Assembly (NCBI RefSeq): GCF_007747215.1
Contig: NZ_CP036273.1
Coordinates: 6,990,322 to 7,054,321, forward strand
Length of the DNA: 64,000 nt
Source: Urbifossiella limnaea
GTDB taxonomy: Bacteria; Planctomycetota; Planctomycetia; Gemmatales; Gemmataceae
Reading direction: 5' to 3'
Translations under genes and position numbers: made by a program
Shown here: positions 1 through 9,409 of the stretch, piece after piece
How the letters are laid out: each line of letters begins with the position of its first letter
How positions within the stretch are numbered: the stretch's first letter is position 1
Notes under the pieces: generated by a model
Seen by the model: only the letters and a program-made list of their open reading frames with translations
What the model was told of the DNA's origin: nothing
The model's database searches: none

Positions 1-744
1 AGGCTGCTACTGCCGCTGGTCGATGACGAGTACGTCGGCCCGGATGTCACCGCGCACATTCTGCTGCCGCAGAATCCGCAGAATGACCGCTACACCGAGC
101 TGCGCCCCGAACTCCTGAAGAGGGTCCTCGCGTCGCCCCGCCTGCTCCCGGCCGCGCTCGGGGCGGCGTGCGAGCGGCTGCGGAGCGACGGGCGAAACTA
201 CCTTGGGCGCGATGAAGTCCACGCCGCGCTTATGCTCGCCGGGTTGCGGCACACGGACCCCGAGATTCGCGCCCGCACGCTCGCCGCGTTCCCCGACGAA
301 GAGCTGTCCGACTACGCCCCCGACCTCTACGCCGTCGTCGCGCAAGCCCTGTCCGATCCGGACGAATCCGTCCGCGCTGCGGCGGCCGCGGTTCTGGACC
401 GGAACATGGCGGCGGTCGAGCGCGAGCTGGCCACGAAGCACTACCGCCGCGCCGTCGATCACCTCGGCCGGATGAACTCCCCGCGGGCCGAGGCGCTGCT
501 CGGCGCGCACGAAAAACTGCGGCAGCGCGTGGCCGATGAGGTCTGTGTCAAGGGCAGCCCAGACGACCGCGAGATCGCCAGACGCCTGTCGTCGCTGTCG
601 TCGCCGGTAGAGTGCGGCATTGTTGGCGAATGGCTGTGGAAGAATGGGGGGCATGAGCGGATGGTCCGAGTCTGCAACAGCTATGGCGGGAATGTCCGCA
701 TCCTTGAGGAATACTGGGACGGGATCGGCACGTTCCAGGGGTGA
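1..744 (+). CDS. HEAT-like repeat protein, 5' truncated by the window edge
   Basis: The frame is open from base 1 to the TGA at 742-744, so the gene starts upstream. The visible 247 residues are helical and repeat-like; stretches such as LSDPDESVRAAAAAVL resemble HEAT repeats, which build protein-binding scaffolds. No catalytic motif, signal peptide or membrane segment is visible. The last residues contain YWDGIG, which recurs (FWDGIG) at the very C-terminus of the small membrane protein at 2101-2508. The internal ATG at 232 is not needed as a start because the reading frame continues upstream. The molecular role is unknown; a scaffold linked to the nearby kinase operon is only a guess from position. 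Confidence 0.6.
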   Translation, partial: RLLLPLVDDEYVGPDVTAHILLPQNPQNDRYTELRPELLKRVLASPRLLPAALGAACERLRSDGRNYLGRDEVHAALMLAGLRHTDPEIRARTLAAFPDEELSDYAPDLYAVVAQALSDPDESVRAAAAAVLDRNMAAVERELATKHYRRAVDHLGRMNSPRAEALLGAHEKLRQRVADEVCVKGSPDDREIARRLSSLSSPVECGIVGEWLWKNGGHERMVRVCNSYGGNVRILEEYWDGIGTFQG

Positions 745-1015
745 AGTGCGGCTGCCGTCCGTGCAAGTGTCCGTGTCGAGCGTCAAGTTGTCAGGGTCCT
801 TGGGCTTAGAGGCATGTATGGTGAAGCAAAATCAGCCGCAGACAGCGGTGGGCACGACGGCGTTCCGCTACCTGGAGGATCGGTAGCCCACCGCCGCTGC
901 CGAGGTCTTATCCCCGAGTGCGTCGGCCAACTCCGGTGCTGCACATTTGACTGAAGTAATGGTCAATACCGCTTAAACACTGGGGTAATGACGGTGAGCG
1001 ACTTCGGGGGGAGCC
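745..1015. other. Intergenic spacer before the WD40 gene
   Basis: There are 271 bases without a convincing gene. The 3' part is less GC-rich than the genes around it. A TTGACT hexamer near 950 could be a -35 element, but no convincing -10 follows at the right spacing, so no promoter is claimed. A purine-rich ggggggag lies just before the ATG at 1016. Confidence 0.4.
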
Positions 1016-1978
1016 ATGATCGAAGCGATCCGCGAATTCACGATCGAGTCAGAGATACACCGCGCGGCCTTCTCGCCGGACGGCAGGTGGCTTGCCCTGG
1101 CCACCAAGAGCGGAACCACGGAACTCTGGGAGATCCCAACCGCGACTCCCGGGCCGATACTTCATGGGCATTCCGACGATGTCTGGACGGTCTCCTTTGC
1201 TCCCGACGGCCGCACCATCGCCACGGGGGGTGGGGACGGAACTGTCCGAATCTGGAACTCGATCGATGGCAGAGAGCGAGCCCTCTTTCGGGGGCATAGT
1301 CGCGCCGTCACCGCGGCAGCGTTCATCCCGGACGGACGGCGGTTGGTCACCTCCGGCTGGGATCACCGGCTCATCGTCTGGGACGTGGCCGCCGGTTCAC
1401 CCCTGGCGAACCACGACGGCGGCGCCACTCTCGAAATCGGTGGTTTTTCGGCGGACGGGATAAGGCTCTTGATCGGCAGCGACCGCAACCAAGCCGAGTT
1501 GTGGCACTCGGACGCGGGGCGGGTGAGGGTACTGACGGGTAAGAACAGCGACAGTACGATGTCTACCGCCGTCAGCAGGCGCGCGCCGCTGGCCTTCACC
1601 GCCGAGAAGGGTGTGCGCGTGCCGCCGGGTCAGCCGGCCAACTGGTTCACCCGCGTCGGTGTGTGGGACGCCTCGGCTTGGCGGGAGTTGAGAGACTTCG
1701 AGGTCGGCGCCCGCCCGCACCGCGGCGTGTGGCACTTGGCCGCGTCCGGCGACGGACGGTTCATCCTGCTCGGCCATTCCGACGGGATCGTCAAGGTGGT
1801 GCGATCGGCCACGGGGGAGGTGGGGTTCGAGCGGTCGGTGTGCTTCGAACCCGAAGCCATGAGCTTGTCGGCCGATGATACCGTACTTGTAAGTACGGTC
1901 GGTCGGCGGGTGCAGTTATGGAAAGTGCAGGTCCCCCATTGGGAAGCGCCTCGCAAACCGTGGTGGCGGTTCTGGTAG
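1016..1978 (+). CDS. WD40 repeat protein
   Basis: The 320-residue protein is built of WD40 units. Typical blade signatures are GHSDDVWTVSFAPDGR, followed by DGTVRIWN, and then GHSRAVTAAAFIPDGR. About six or seven blades are plausible, enough for one propeller, although the middle blades are degenerate. There is no signal peptide, kinase or enzymatic domain, so a cytoplasmic protein-interaction platform is likely. The ATG at 1016 is chosen because gggggag lies 5-6 bases upstream. It converges on the minus-strand kinase operon, whose TPR/WD40 kinase carries similar repeats. The 3' end of the gene holds an 8-base inverted repeat (1880-1899). The partner is unknown. Confidence 0.8.
   Translation: MIEAIREFTIESEIHRAAFSPDGRWLALATKSGTTELWEIPTATPGPILHGHSDDVWTVSFAPDGRTIATGGGDGTVRIWNSIDGRERALFRGHSRAVTAAAFIPDGRRLVTSGWDHRLIVWDVAAGSPLANHDGGATLEIGGFSADGIRLLIGSDRNQAELWHSDAGRVRVLTGKNSDSTMSTAVSRRAPLAFTAEKGVRVPPGQPANWFTRVGVWDASAWRELRDFEVGARPHRGVWHLAASGDGRFILLGHSDGIVKVVRSATGEVGFERSVCFEPEAMSLSADDTVLVSTVGRRVQLWKVQVPHWEAPRKPWWRFW
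1880..1899. repeat. 8-base inverted repeat in the 3' part of the WD40 gene
   Basis: accgtact and agtacggt flank tgta. It is an AT-richer palindrome inside coding sequence near the gene end; it may be chance. Confidence 0.35.
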
Positions 1979-2100
1979 ACGACGCAGGCTGAACCGGACC
2001 GCCGCGTCTTCCGCACCAAGTTTCTCGTTGGAAGGCACCGGTCGGGTCCGGTCGCTCCGGCGGGCACCGAGCCGCGGCGCCCGCGAGCCGTGCGGCCCGG

Positions 2101-2508
2101 TTACTTCCGCCAATTTCCGATCCCGTCCCAAAAGTCCTGGAAGAAGTAGCCGCCGCACGCGCGAACGGCGACGTAGTAAGCCTGCATGAAGTCGAAGCCC
2201 CCCTCCCGGTCGATCTCGGCCCCGATGTCGCGGATCCGAGCCGGAAACGTGAAGCCGCCGTCCGCACCGACCAGGTAAGTCAGTTCGGCCATCCGCCGGG
2301 CGTTCAGGGCCGAACGGCCAGAGGCCGCCGGGCGGGGCGACCGGCGCCAGTCCCGCCACGCCGTCCTCGTCATCCAGACGCCGAAAACCGCCAGCGGCGG
2401 TCCGGTGAAGAGGCACCACCACATCCCGTCGTCCGGCCGCGGACTGCCGAGGAACAGCCCCCAGGTGACCGCCACGCTCATCACCACGCGCAAGACACCC
2501 AGCGCCAC
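2101..2508 (-). CDS. Small membrane protein ending in an FWDGIG motif
   Basis: This small protein of about 135 residues has two hydrophobic segments near its N-terminus (around residues 3-22 and 31-47) and a soluble C-terminal part. The GTG at 2508 is preferred because it completes the first membrane helix and follows a GGGGAGGG tract; an ATG at 2481 is the alternative (126 residues). It is the last gene of the minus-strand kinase operon, 68 bases after the TPR/zinc-ribbon gene. The C-terminus FWDGIGNWRK echoes YWDGIG at the end of the truncated gene at 1-744. No family was recognised and no function is proposed. Confidence 0.55.
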   Translation of the reverse strand: MALGVLRVVMSVAVTWGLFLGSPRPDDGMWWCLFTGPPLAVFGVWMTRTAWRDWRRSPRPAASGRSALNARRMAELTYLVGADGGFTFPARIRDIGAEIDREGGFDFMQAYYVAVRACGGYFFQDFWDGIGNWRK

Positions 2509-2576
2509 GTCCTTGATCGCGCCCTCCCCGATCCGCGAGACGTCACACGAGTGAACCACCGCCTGTCGGCCGAGCC

Positions 2577-4094
2577 TCACCCACCCGGGACCCGCGTGGG
2601 AGTCCCGCACTTCACGCACCGGGTCGGCTTCCCCCCCCAGGCGCGCGGGGCCTTCAGCCGCTTTCCACAGCGGGCGCAATTGAAGCGGACCAGGTCCTCC
2701 TCGGCGGGGGGTGCCGGCGGGGCGGGCGGGGCGGCGGCGCGGGCCTCGGCCTTCCGGTTCAGCTCGCCCAGCACGTCGCTCAGGGCCACGGCGGCGAGGA
2801 TCGGGCTGATCGGTGGCGCGGCCGGAGGGGGCGGGGGCGCGGCCGGCGGGGACGCCGCGGTCGGGAGCGGGATGCCCAGCGCCTCCCGGCGGGTGTCGAG
2901 TCGCGTCCACAGGTCGGCCGGTTCCACGCGGTCGGTCGCGGCGGCGGGGTCGCGGTCTGCCCCGCCGTGGCCGTCGAAGTTCCGCTGCCACTTGCCGACG
3001 ATCCCTAGCAGAGCGGCGAGGGAGGCCACCTCCTTCGGGTCGTCCCCGACCCGGGACCGGCAGGCGGCCAGCGCCTCTGCGGGCGAGCCGTGAGCGAACA
3101 TGCCCACGAACGCCTTCCCCACCTTCGCCCCCTTCGGGAACAGCCCGACCCACAGCATCGCCTCCGACACCGGGCAGGCGTACTCCTCGACGTGGACGTC
3201 GAGGAGGTCGGCGTACCGCTCCACCACGTCGCACAGTTCCTCGGGGGTGACGGGCGACTTGACCCGCGTCTCGAACACGCCGCCGGAGTACGAGAGGAGT
3301 TTGTCCGCGGAGTCGAAGGCGGGGAGGTCTTTCGTCCGCGGGGAGGCCGGCCTGGCGCGGTCGCGGCGGGCGGGGGCCGCGACCGGCGGCGCGGCCGCGC
3401 GGCGGGCGACCCGGACCTTGCCGAGCCCCTGCCGGGCCAGGACCGCGTCGGCGCCGATCAACTCCCCCTGCGCGTCGATCTTCCCGGCGGACTGGAGGCC
3501 GGCCAGCGCCGCCTCCCCGCGGGCGAACGGGGGGGTCGCGGCGGCCGCGGTGAACCGCGCGTTCCGCCCCAGCGCCTCGGCGACTATGTCGTACAGGTGC
3601 GGGTCGAGCCGCTGGACGGCGACGCAGAACACGTTCTCGTGACCACGTAACGACGCCATCGAGTCGCCGTCGTGGAGCACGGCCGTCTTCAACTCGGCCG
3701 GCTCGAACTCCTCCCAGAAGATCTCCCAGCACTTCGCCCCGTAGGCGGCGCTCTCGATCTTGTCCACGTCGAACCGGACCGCGACCGTCTCCACCCCGCG
3801 CATCAGGTTGTCGAACAGCCCCCCGCCCGCCGGGGCCGCCGGCGGTGGCGGGGGCGGTGGCGGGGACGGGCCGCCCCCGAAGGTGTTCAACTCGATCGCC
3901 TTCCGCAGGCACCGCAGCGCCTCGGCGGGGTCGCCTAGGTCGCGGTAGATGACGCCGAGGTTGTTCCACGGGATGCCCCACGTCGGGTCCTCCCGGATCG
4001 CCTCCAGGAGCTTCTCCTTCCCGGCCCGCGGGTTTCCGCCCCCGGCCAGCCGGATCCCCTCGTCGTTCAGCATCTTCGCGCGGTCGCGGCTCAT
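2577..4094 (-). CDS. TPR protein with C-terminal zinc ribbon
   Basis: This is a 505-residue protein. Residues 1-70 hold TPR-like helices (WGIPWNNLGVIYRDLG is a typical TPR A-helix), followed by a proline-run linker. A central region of about 300 residues is unrecognised. The C-terminal 40 residues form a zinc ribbon with two CxxC pairs (CARCGKRLKAP then CVKCGTPT), a module seen repeatedly in planctomycete regulatory proteins. The ATG at 4094 overlaps the TGA of the upstream kinase gene in ATGA, so translation is probably coupled. Membership in the operon suggests it assembles with, or is phosphorylated by, the kinases, but no catalytic site is visible here. Confidence 0.8.
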   Translation of the reverse strand: MSRDRAKMLNDEGIRLAGGGNPRAGKEKLLEAIREDPTWGIPWNNLGVIYRDLGDPAEALRCLRKAIELNTFGGGPSPPPPPPPPAAPAGGGLFDNLMRGVETVAVRFDVDKIESAAYGAKCWEIFWEEFEPAELKTAVLHDGDSMASLRGHENVFCVAVQRLDPHLYDIVAEALGRNARFTAAAATPPFARGEAALAGLQSAGKIDAQGELIGADAVLARQGLGKVRVARRAAAPPVAAPARRDRARPASPRTKDLPAFDSADKLLSYSGGVFETRVKSPVTPEELCDVVERYADLLDVHVEEYACPVSEAMLWVGLFPKGAKVGKAFVGMFAHGSPAEALAACRSRVGDDPKEVASLAALLGIVGKWQRNFDGHGGADRDPAAATDRVEPADLWTRLDTRREALGIPLPTAASPPAAPPPPPAAPPISPILAAVALSDVLGELNRKAEARAAAPPAPPAPPAEEDLVRFNCARCGKRLKAPRAWGGKPTRCVKCGTPTRVPGG

Positions 4095-7000
4095 CGAGAG
4101 GTCTCCGTCGGCAAGGGGTCGGGGGCCGTGGGAATCGGCAGGTCCCAGTCGAGGAACCAGCGGCGGAGGGTGCCGTCCTCCCCGCCGGAAAGCGCGAACC
4201 GGGCGTGCCGGTCGAGGGCGACGGCCCGGACCGGCCCGGCGTGCCCTTCGAGGGTCGCCAGGCATCGCCCGCCGGCCGCTTCCCAGACGCGGACCGCGTG
4301 GTCGTGATCGCCCGACACGACCACGCGGCCGTCCTGGCTCGCCGCGACGGCGAGGACCAGCGACGGCCCGTCGAGCGACGCCACGCGGCGGCCGCTCTCC
4401 GCGTCCCACCACTTGAGGGACTTGTCGAGGCCCCCCGACACGAGCCCGTCGGCGGTGAAGGCGAAGTCCTCGACGACCTCGGTATGCCGCCGGAGGACGT
4501 GGACCGCCGCCCCGGTCGCCGCGTCCCACACCCGGATGGTGGCGTCGAAGCCGCAGGTTGCCGCCCGGGTCCCGTCCGGCGCCGCGGCCAGGTGATGGAC
4601 GATCGGGTTCGGCCCGGGGTGAGACTGGCACTCCCAGACGCACTGGTCGGCGTCGGCGGCCCAGCGGCGGAGGGTGCCGTCGGCGTGCCCCGTGAGGACG
4701 GCGCCGCCCGGGAGCAGCGCCACCGCGCGGCACGACCGGCCCGTCGGGAGCGCTCGCACCGGTCGCCCAGTGGTCACGTCCCACACCCGCACCACGTCGT
4801 CTTCCGCCGCCCACGCGGCCAACCGGTCGTCGGGGTCGAGGGCCAGTGCCCCGACCCACCCGGCCGGATTGGTGAGGTCGCGGACGAACTCGCCGGCCGC
4901 GGCGTCCCACACCCGGACGCGGCCGTCTTCCCCAGCCGTCACGCAGACGTCCGTCACCCGCCCCAGCCGCAGCCCGGTGATCGGCCCGGCGTGGGCCGGG
5001 AACGCGCCGTCGGCCCACGCCCCGCGGAACGCCCCGCGCGGGAGTTGGGCGTACAGCCCGGCCCACGCCGCCGTCGCCTCCGGCCGCCGGCCGCACCCGG
5101 GCCGGTCGCGGGCCGACCGCACGTGTGCCGCGGCGACGGACGGCGGCGCGGCGCGGGCGGCGGCCAGGTCGCGCCGGAACTCCGCCTCGGCCGCGGACAC
5201 GACCTCGCTGGTCGTCGCCCGGCACAGCGCCGGCGGGGCCGGCCGGAGGCCGGGGGCGTCGAGCCGCCAGGCGGTCACGGCGCGGCCGTCGGCGTGGAAG
5301 CCGGTGTCGCCCGCCGGGGCGATCGCGACCGACCCCTGTCGCCAGCCCCACCGGACTTCCTGCGACCACAGGCACCGCCCCGCCGGCACGTCCCACAGCC
5401 GCAGGTAATCGTCCTCCCCGACGGACAACGCCCGCCGGACGTCGGCCGTCAACGCAAGCGCCCGGACGGCGCGAACGTGGCCGGCCAGCTCCCGGACGCA
5501 CTGCCCGGTCGGCACGTCCCACACCCGCATCAGCCCGTCCTGCCCGGCGGTGACCGCCGTTCGGGCGGCAGCGTCGAGCCAGACCGCATTCACCCCGCCG
5601 GGGTGCTCGCCCAGGGTGGCGGTGCAGCAGCCGGCCCGCAGATCCCACAGCCGGGCCGTGCCGTCCATGCTCCCGGAAAGGGCGACACGCCCCCCAGCCC
5701 CGAGGGCGATCGCGTGGACGGTTCCGGCGTGCCCGCGGAGCAACCGCACGCAGCGGCCGGTGGTCAGGTCGAACACCCGGACGGCGTCCTCCCCCTGCTC
5801 GCCCTTCGGGCGGATGTCGCCGCCGCTGCCGGACACCGCGTACCGGCCATTCGTCGTCACCGCCACGGCCCGCACCCAGTCGGTGTGCCCGGTCAGCGTC
5901 CGAACGCACGCCCCGGTCGCCAGGTCCCACACCTTCAGCGTCCGGTCGTCGCCGGCGGACACGGCGTAGCGGCCGTCCGCGGTCGGCGCGACGGCGTTCG
6001 CGGACCCGAGGACCGGCGGGCTCCGCTCCCGGTCGCCGACGTGCCCCGCGAACGCCCGGACGTGCCGGCCGGTGGCGGCGTCCCACAGGTCGATCGCCGA
6101 CACGCCGCCGGACACTACGGACCGGCCGTCGGGGCTCACACCCAGCACGTCGGGGCCGAGCGAGAACCCGTCCCGCCCCGTGAACTCCCGCGGGTCGCCG
6201 CGACCGGTGCCGACCGCCTTCCGGGCGGCGGCGAGGGCGACCTGCACCTCCGCCTCGGCCGGGGCGATGTGGGCGGCCCGCTCAAACTCCGTCGCCGCTG
6301 CGGTCGGGTCGCCGCGCTCGAGGTGGACCAATCCGGCGAGGTACGACCCGACCCACTCCCGCCCCGGCCCGCCGGCGACGCCGCGGATGTCGCGGAGGGC
6401 GTCGGTGTCGGTCGCGGCCCCGGCCCGCCAGCGGCGGAGGACGGCGTTGTACGTCGCCTCCGGGTGCTGCGGGGCGGCGCGGAGGGCGGCGGCGAACGCG
6501 GCGTCGGCGTCGGCCCCGCGCCCGAGGTCGAGGAGCGACACGCCCAGGTTGTTGAGCCCGTCGGCCGGGTTCGCCCCCGGGTTCGGCCGCGATCGCGGGT
6601 AGGCGGTGCCGGTCGCCGTCTCGTACTCGGTCCGGCAGGCGTCGGCCGCCTCGTCCAGCCCGGCGGGGCGGTCGGCCGGGTCGAGGCAGAAGCACCTGCG
6701 GAGAAGTTCCGCCACCCCCGCCGGCATCGGCGGGACCGTCCCGCCCGGCCCGCCGGCCGCCAGGAACTCGGCCAGCACCTCGCCGGCCAGCTGCCCGCCA
6801 TACCGGCACGACACCCCGCCGGCGAACAGGTCGAGGACGCTCACCGCCCACGACCACAGATCGGATTGCGCGGTGAGCCGGGTGCGGCCCCCGGCGCCGG
6901 CCTTCGCCTCAGCGCGGGCCTGGGCCTGCTCGGCCGAGTAGTACGCCGGGGTGCCGCCGCCGTACCCACCGCCGGCCGCCCGCGCCAGCCCGAAGTCAGT

Positions 7001-7528
7001 GACCTTGGCGCCGCCGCCCGGGGTCATCATGACGTTCCCGGGCTTCACGTCCTGGTGGATCAGCCCCGTCCCGTGGGCGAACCCGAGACCCCAGGCGAAC
7101 TGGATCGCAACGTCGAGCACGCGGGCCAGCACCTCGCCCGGACCGCCCACGTAGAGCCGTCCGTCTGCCACCCAGTCGTGAAGGGTGCCGCCGGCGACGT
7201 ACTCTGCGAACACGCGCGGGACGCCGCCCAGGGTGCGGACGTAGAAGCAGGTGACGACATGCGGGTTGGGGCCGAGCCGGACCCACGTCTCGGCCTCGTC
7301 GCGGAACCGGTCTGCCCCTCCGGCCCGGGCCAGTACCTCCGGCCGCGGGGACTTTACCGCCAGGTCCATCCCCCAGCCGAGGTGGTGGACCCGGTAGACG
7401 AGCCCCATCGCGCCGCCCTCGTGGACGGCGTCGACGCGGTACTGCCCGAGGACGACCGACCCCGGCTCCCACACGGCCGGGACGGCGGCGGTCGCGTCGG
7501 TGGTGGTTGGGGGTGGTTCCGTCGGCAT
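4091..7528 (-). CDS. Ser/Thr protein kinase with TPR and WD40 repeats
   Basis: This 1145-residue protein has an N-terminal eukaryote-like kinase domain (about 28-300). Visible elements are Lys59 in AVK, the catalytic loop HQDVKPGN at 158-165 and DFG at 178-180. The HRD arginine is replaced by Gln, so it is not an RD kinase, but the catalytic Asp160, Lys162 and Asn165 remain. TPR-like repeats follow at about 325-440, then at least a dozen WD40 units to the C-terminus, probably two propellers. There is no membrane segment. It overlaps the next gene by 4 bases and starts 4 bases after the FHA-kinase stop. A scaffold-tethered signalling kinase is the likely role; substrates are unknown. Confidence 0.9.
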   Translation of the reverse strand: MPTEPPPTTTDATAAVPAVWEPGSVVLGQYRVDAVHEGGAMGLVYRVHHLGWGMDLAVKSPRPEVLARAGGADRFRDEAETWVRLGPNPHVVTCFYVRTLGGVPRVFAEYVAGGTLHDWVADGRLYVGGPGEVLARVLDVAIQFAWGLGFAHGTGLIHQDVKPGNVMMTPGGGAKVTDFGLARAAGGGYGGGTPAYYSAEQAQARAEAKAGAGGRTRLTAQSDLWSWAVSVLDLFAGGVSCRYGGQLAGEVLAEFLAAGGPGGTVPPMPAGVAELLRRCFCLDPADRPAGLDEAADACRTEYETATGTAYPRSRPNPGANPADGLNNLGVSLLDLGRGADADAAFAAALRAAPQHPEATYNAVLRRWRAGAATDTDALRDIRGVAGGPGREWVGSYLAGLVHLERGDPTAAATEFERAAHIAPAEAEVQVALAAARKAVGTGRGDPREFTGRDGFSLGPDVLGVSPDGRSVVSGGVSAIDLWDAATGRHVRAFAGHVGDRERSPPVLGSANAVAPTADGRYAVSAGDDRTLKVWDLATGACVRTLTGHTDWVRAVAVTTNGRYAVSGSGGDIRPKGEQGEDAVRVFDLTTGRCVRLLRGHAGTVHAIALGAGGRVALSGSMDGTARLWDLRAGCCTATLGEHPGGVNAVWLDAAARTAVTAGQDGLMRVWDVPTGQCVRELAGHVRAVRALALTADVRRALSVGEDDYLRLWDVPAGRCLWSQEVRWGWRQGSVAIAPAGDTGFHADGRAVTAWRLDAPGLRPAPPALCRATTSEVVSAAEAEFRRDLAAARAAPPSVAAAHVRSARDRPGCGRRPEATAAWAGLYAQLPRGAFRGAWADGAFPAHAGPITGLRLGRVTDVCVTAGEDGRVRVWDAAAGEFVRDLTNPAGWVGALALDPDDRLAAWAAEDDVVRVWDVTTGRPVRALPTGRSCRAVALLPGGAVLTGHADGTLRRWAADADQCVWECQSHPGPNPIVHHLAAAPDGTRAATCGFDATIRVWDAATGAAVHVLRRHTEVVEDFAFTADGLVSGGLDKSLKWWDAESGRRVASLDGPSLVLAVAASQDGRVVVSGDHDHAVRVWEAAGGRCLATLEGHAGPVRAVALDRHARFALSGGEDGTLRRWFLDWDLPIPTAPDPLPTETSR

Positions 7529-7532
7529 GTCG

Positions 7533-9347
7533 CTACACCACGGCCGCGAGCGCCTGACGAAGTGCCGCGGCCGTTCGGAACGGCATCTCCGGCTCCTGCA
7601 GCGCCTCGTCCACGACCTCCGCGAGCCGGGCGGGCACGGCCGGGTTGCGGCGGCGGACCGGAACGGGGTCGTCCTCCAGGACGCAGAGCCACGGGTCCAT
7701 CCCGGACGGGAAGTCGCGCGGGGCGTGGCCCGTGAGCATGGCGTACAGCGTGGCGGCCAGCGACCACACGTCGACCTCCGGGCCGGCCGTCTTGTACCCG
7801 ATCACCTGCTTGCGGCACATGTACTTCGGGGTGCCGGCGTAGTCCCCGGTGCGGGTTCCGCCGGTCAGCCCGCAGTCGTCGAACGCCTTGGCCAGCCCGT
7901 AGTCGCCGACCCGCACCGTCCCGCCGGCCCCGGCCAGGAACAGGTTCGCCGGCTTGATGTCACGGTGGACCAGCCCCGCGCCCGTCCCTTCGGACCCGTC
8001 CGACCGGCGGACGAACGGGATCGGGGCGTGGTGGGCGTACTCCAGCCCCTCGAGCGCCTGCAGCGCAATCCCGACCGCATCGTCGGGCGGGAGCGTGCCG
8101 CCGCGGTTCGCCATCCGCCGGTCCACGCTCCCGCCGTCGCAGTACTCCAGGACCAGGAAGAACGCCCCCCGACTGAACCCGTGGCCGAGGCAGCGGACGA
8201 CGTTCGGGTGGTCCAGCGCCGCGGTGTTGCGGATCTCCCGGCGGAAGTGGGCGACGGCCCTCTCCCCGGCGGCCACCTTCGGCAGCATCACCTTGACTGC
8301 GGCGGGGGCGCCGGTGGTGACGTGCCGGGCCAGGTACACCGCCCCCATCCCGCCGTGCCCGAGTTCCTTCCCCAACTCGTAATCCTGCAAGACGAGCAAT
8401 TCCGGGTCGCCGGCGCGGGCCGCGGCGGCCGCGTCGCTGACGACCGTGCCCGCCTCCCGGCGGCAGTCGGCGCACACGAACGCCCCGGGCCGCCCGGCCC
8501 CGGCCTCGGCGACCTCCCGACTGCACTGGGCGCAGGACCACGTCCCGGTCCGGGCCGGGGCGGACACGCGGACGGTGAACGCCACCTCCCCGCGGTCCGA
8601 CAGCCGGACCTCGGCGCCGTCCGCAAGGGCGTGGTCCGGGGACTCGAACCCCGGGGCCGGGTCGGCGCCCTTCGGCCGCTTCCCGAGCAGGTGCCCGTCC
8701 ACGAACGTCCCGTGCTTGCTCCCGAGGTCGCGGACGCGCACGTCCGGCGGGTTGGCCTCCAGGATGCAGTGTCGGCGCGACACCCGGCCGCACCCGTCCT
8801 GCGGGAGCCGCGGGTCGCAGTCGGCGGCCCGGCCGAACAGGAGGATCGCCGGCTCGGTGAACACGTCCTCGCGGCCGGCGGCCGGGCCGGCCGTGTACCG
8901 GATGACCACCTGCGCCGCGTCGTCGGGTTCGTCCTCGGTCGCCGGCGGCGCGGCGGACACGGGCGGGAGGAAGGCGGCGAGGTCGGCCGGCGTGTCGAGG
9001 CGGAGGCCCGGGGGGAGGCTGGTGCCGGTCAGGTCGTCGGGGCGGCGGAGTCGCCCGCGGGCGTGGTCGGGAAACCGCGAGAGGAACGCCGTGACGGCGG
9101 CGACGACCGCGGCCGGGCGGCCGGCCGCGGCCTCCCGGACGACCACCTCGACCTCGCCCCGGAACTCGTCGGCCGCTATCCGGACGAGGCGTTCGAGCTC
9201 GGCGCGTCGCCCGGCGGCGTCGGCTTGCTGCTCCCACTCGCGCATGACCTCCGCCGCCAACCCGGCGGCCCCGCCGAGGCCGACGGCGCCCCCGACGGCT
9301 TGGACAGCGACGCGGGCGAGGCATCGGAGCAGGGCGACGGGGCGCAT
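7533..9347 (-). CDS. FHA-domain Ser/Thr protein kinase
   Basis: This 604-residue protein begins with a helical, weakly hydrophobic N-terminus. An FHA domain follows at about 160-262 (FGR near 171, SRRH at 190-193, HGTFVDG), a phosphothreonine reader. A zinc knuckle has CxxC pairs at 272/275 and 292/295. The kinase domain spans about 323-604 with GHGGMGAVYLA, Lys352, HRDIKPAN from 461 and DYG at 482-484 in place of DFG. FHA plus kinase suggests it binds phosphorylated partners or its own autophosphorylated form. The ATG at 9347 has GGAG five bases upstream. The stop lies 4 bases before the WD40-kinase gene, so the two are almost certainly co-transcribed. Confidence 0.9.
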   Translation of the reverse strand: MRPVALLRCLARVAVQAVGGAVGLGGAAGLAAEVMREWEQQADAAGRRAELERLVRIAADEFRGEVEVVVREAAAGRPAAVVAAVTAFLSRFPDHARGRLRRPDDLTGTSLPPGLRLDTPADLAAFLPPVSAAPPATEDEPDDAAQVVIRYTAGPAAGREDVFTEPAILLFGRAADCDPRLPQDGCGRVSRRHCILEANPPDVRVRDLGSKHGTFVDGHLLGKRPKGADPAPGFESPDHALADGAEVRLSDRGEVAFTVRVSAPARTGTWSCAQCSREVAEAGAGRPGAFVCADCRREAGTVVSDAAAAARAGDPELLVLQDYELGKELGHGGMGAVYLARHVTTGAPAAVKVMLPKVAAGERAVAHFRREIRNTAALDHPNVVRCLGHGFSRGAFFLVLEYCDGGSVDRRMANRGGTLPPDDAVGIALQALEGLEYAHHAPIPFVRRSDGSEGTGAGLVHRDIKPANLFLAGAGGTVRVGDYGLAKAFDDCGLTGGTRTGDYAGTPKYMCRKQVIGYKTAGPEVDVWSLAATLYAMLTGHAPRDFPSGMDPWLCVLEDDPVPVRRRNPAVPARLAEVVDEALQEPEMPFRTAAALRQALAAVV

Positions 9348-9409
9348 CGGGGCTCCGATAAGGGAGAGGAACGCATTCTGACGCGCCGCCGGGCTCCGGT
9401 CCAGGCGTC

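Noticed and set aside
4095-6086. Minus-strand frame that would extend the TPR/zinc-ribbon protein far upstream
   Set aside because: This stretch is the TPR/WD40-kinase gene in another frame; translation is an arginine/glycine-rich shadow without motifs, and the ATGA overlap fixes the start at 4094.
4205-7735. Very long plus-strand open frame opposite the kinases
   Set aside because: An antisense frame caused by high GC; composition is Arg/Gly/Pro-rich with no domain, while the minus strand encodes clear kinase and WD40 motifs.
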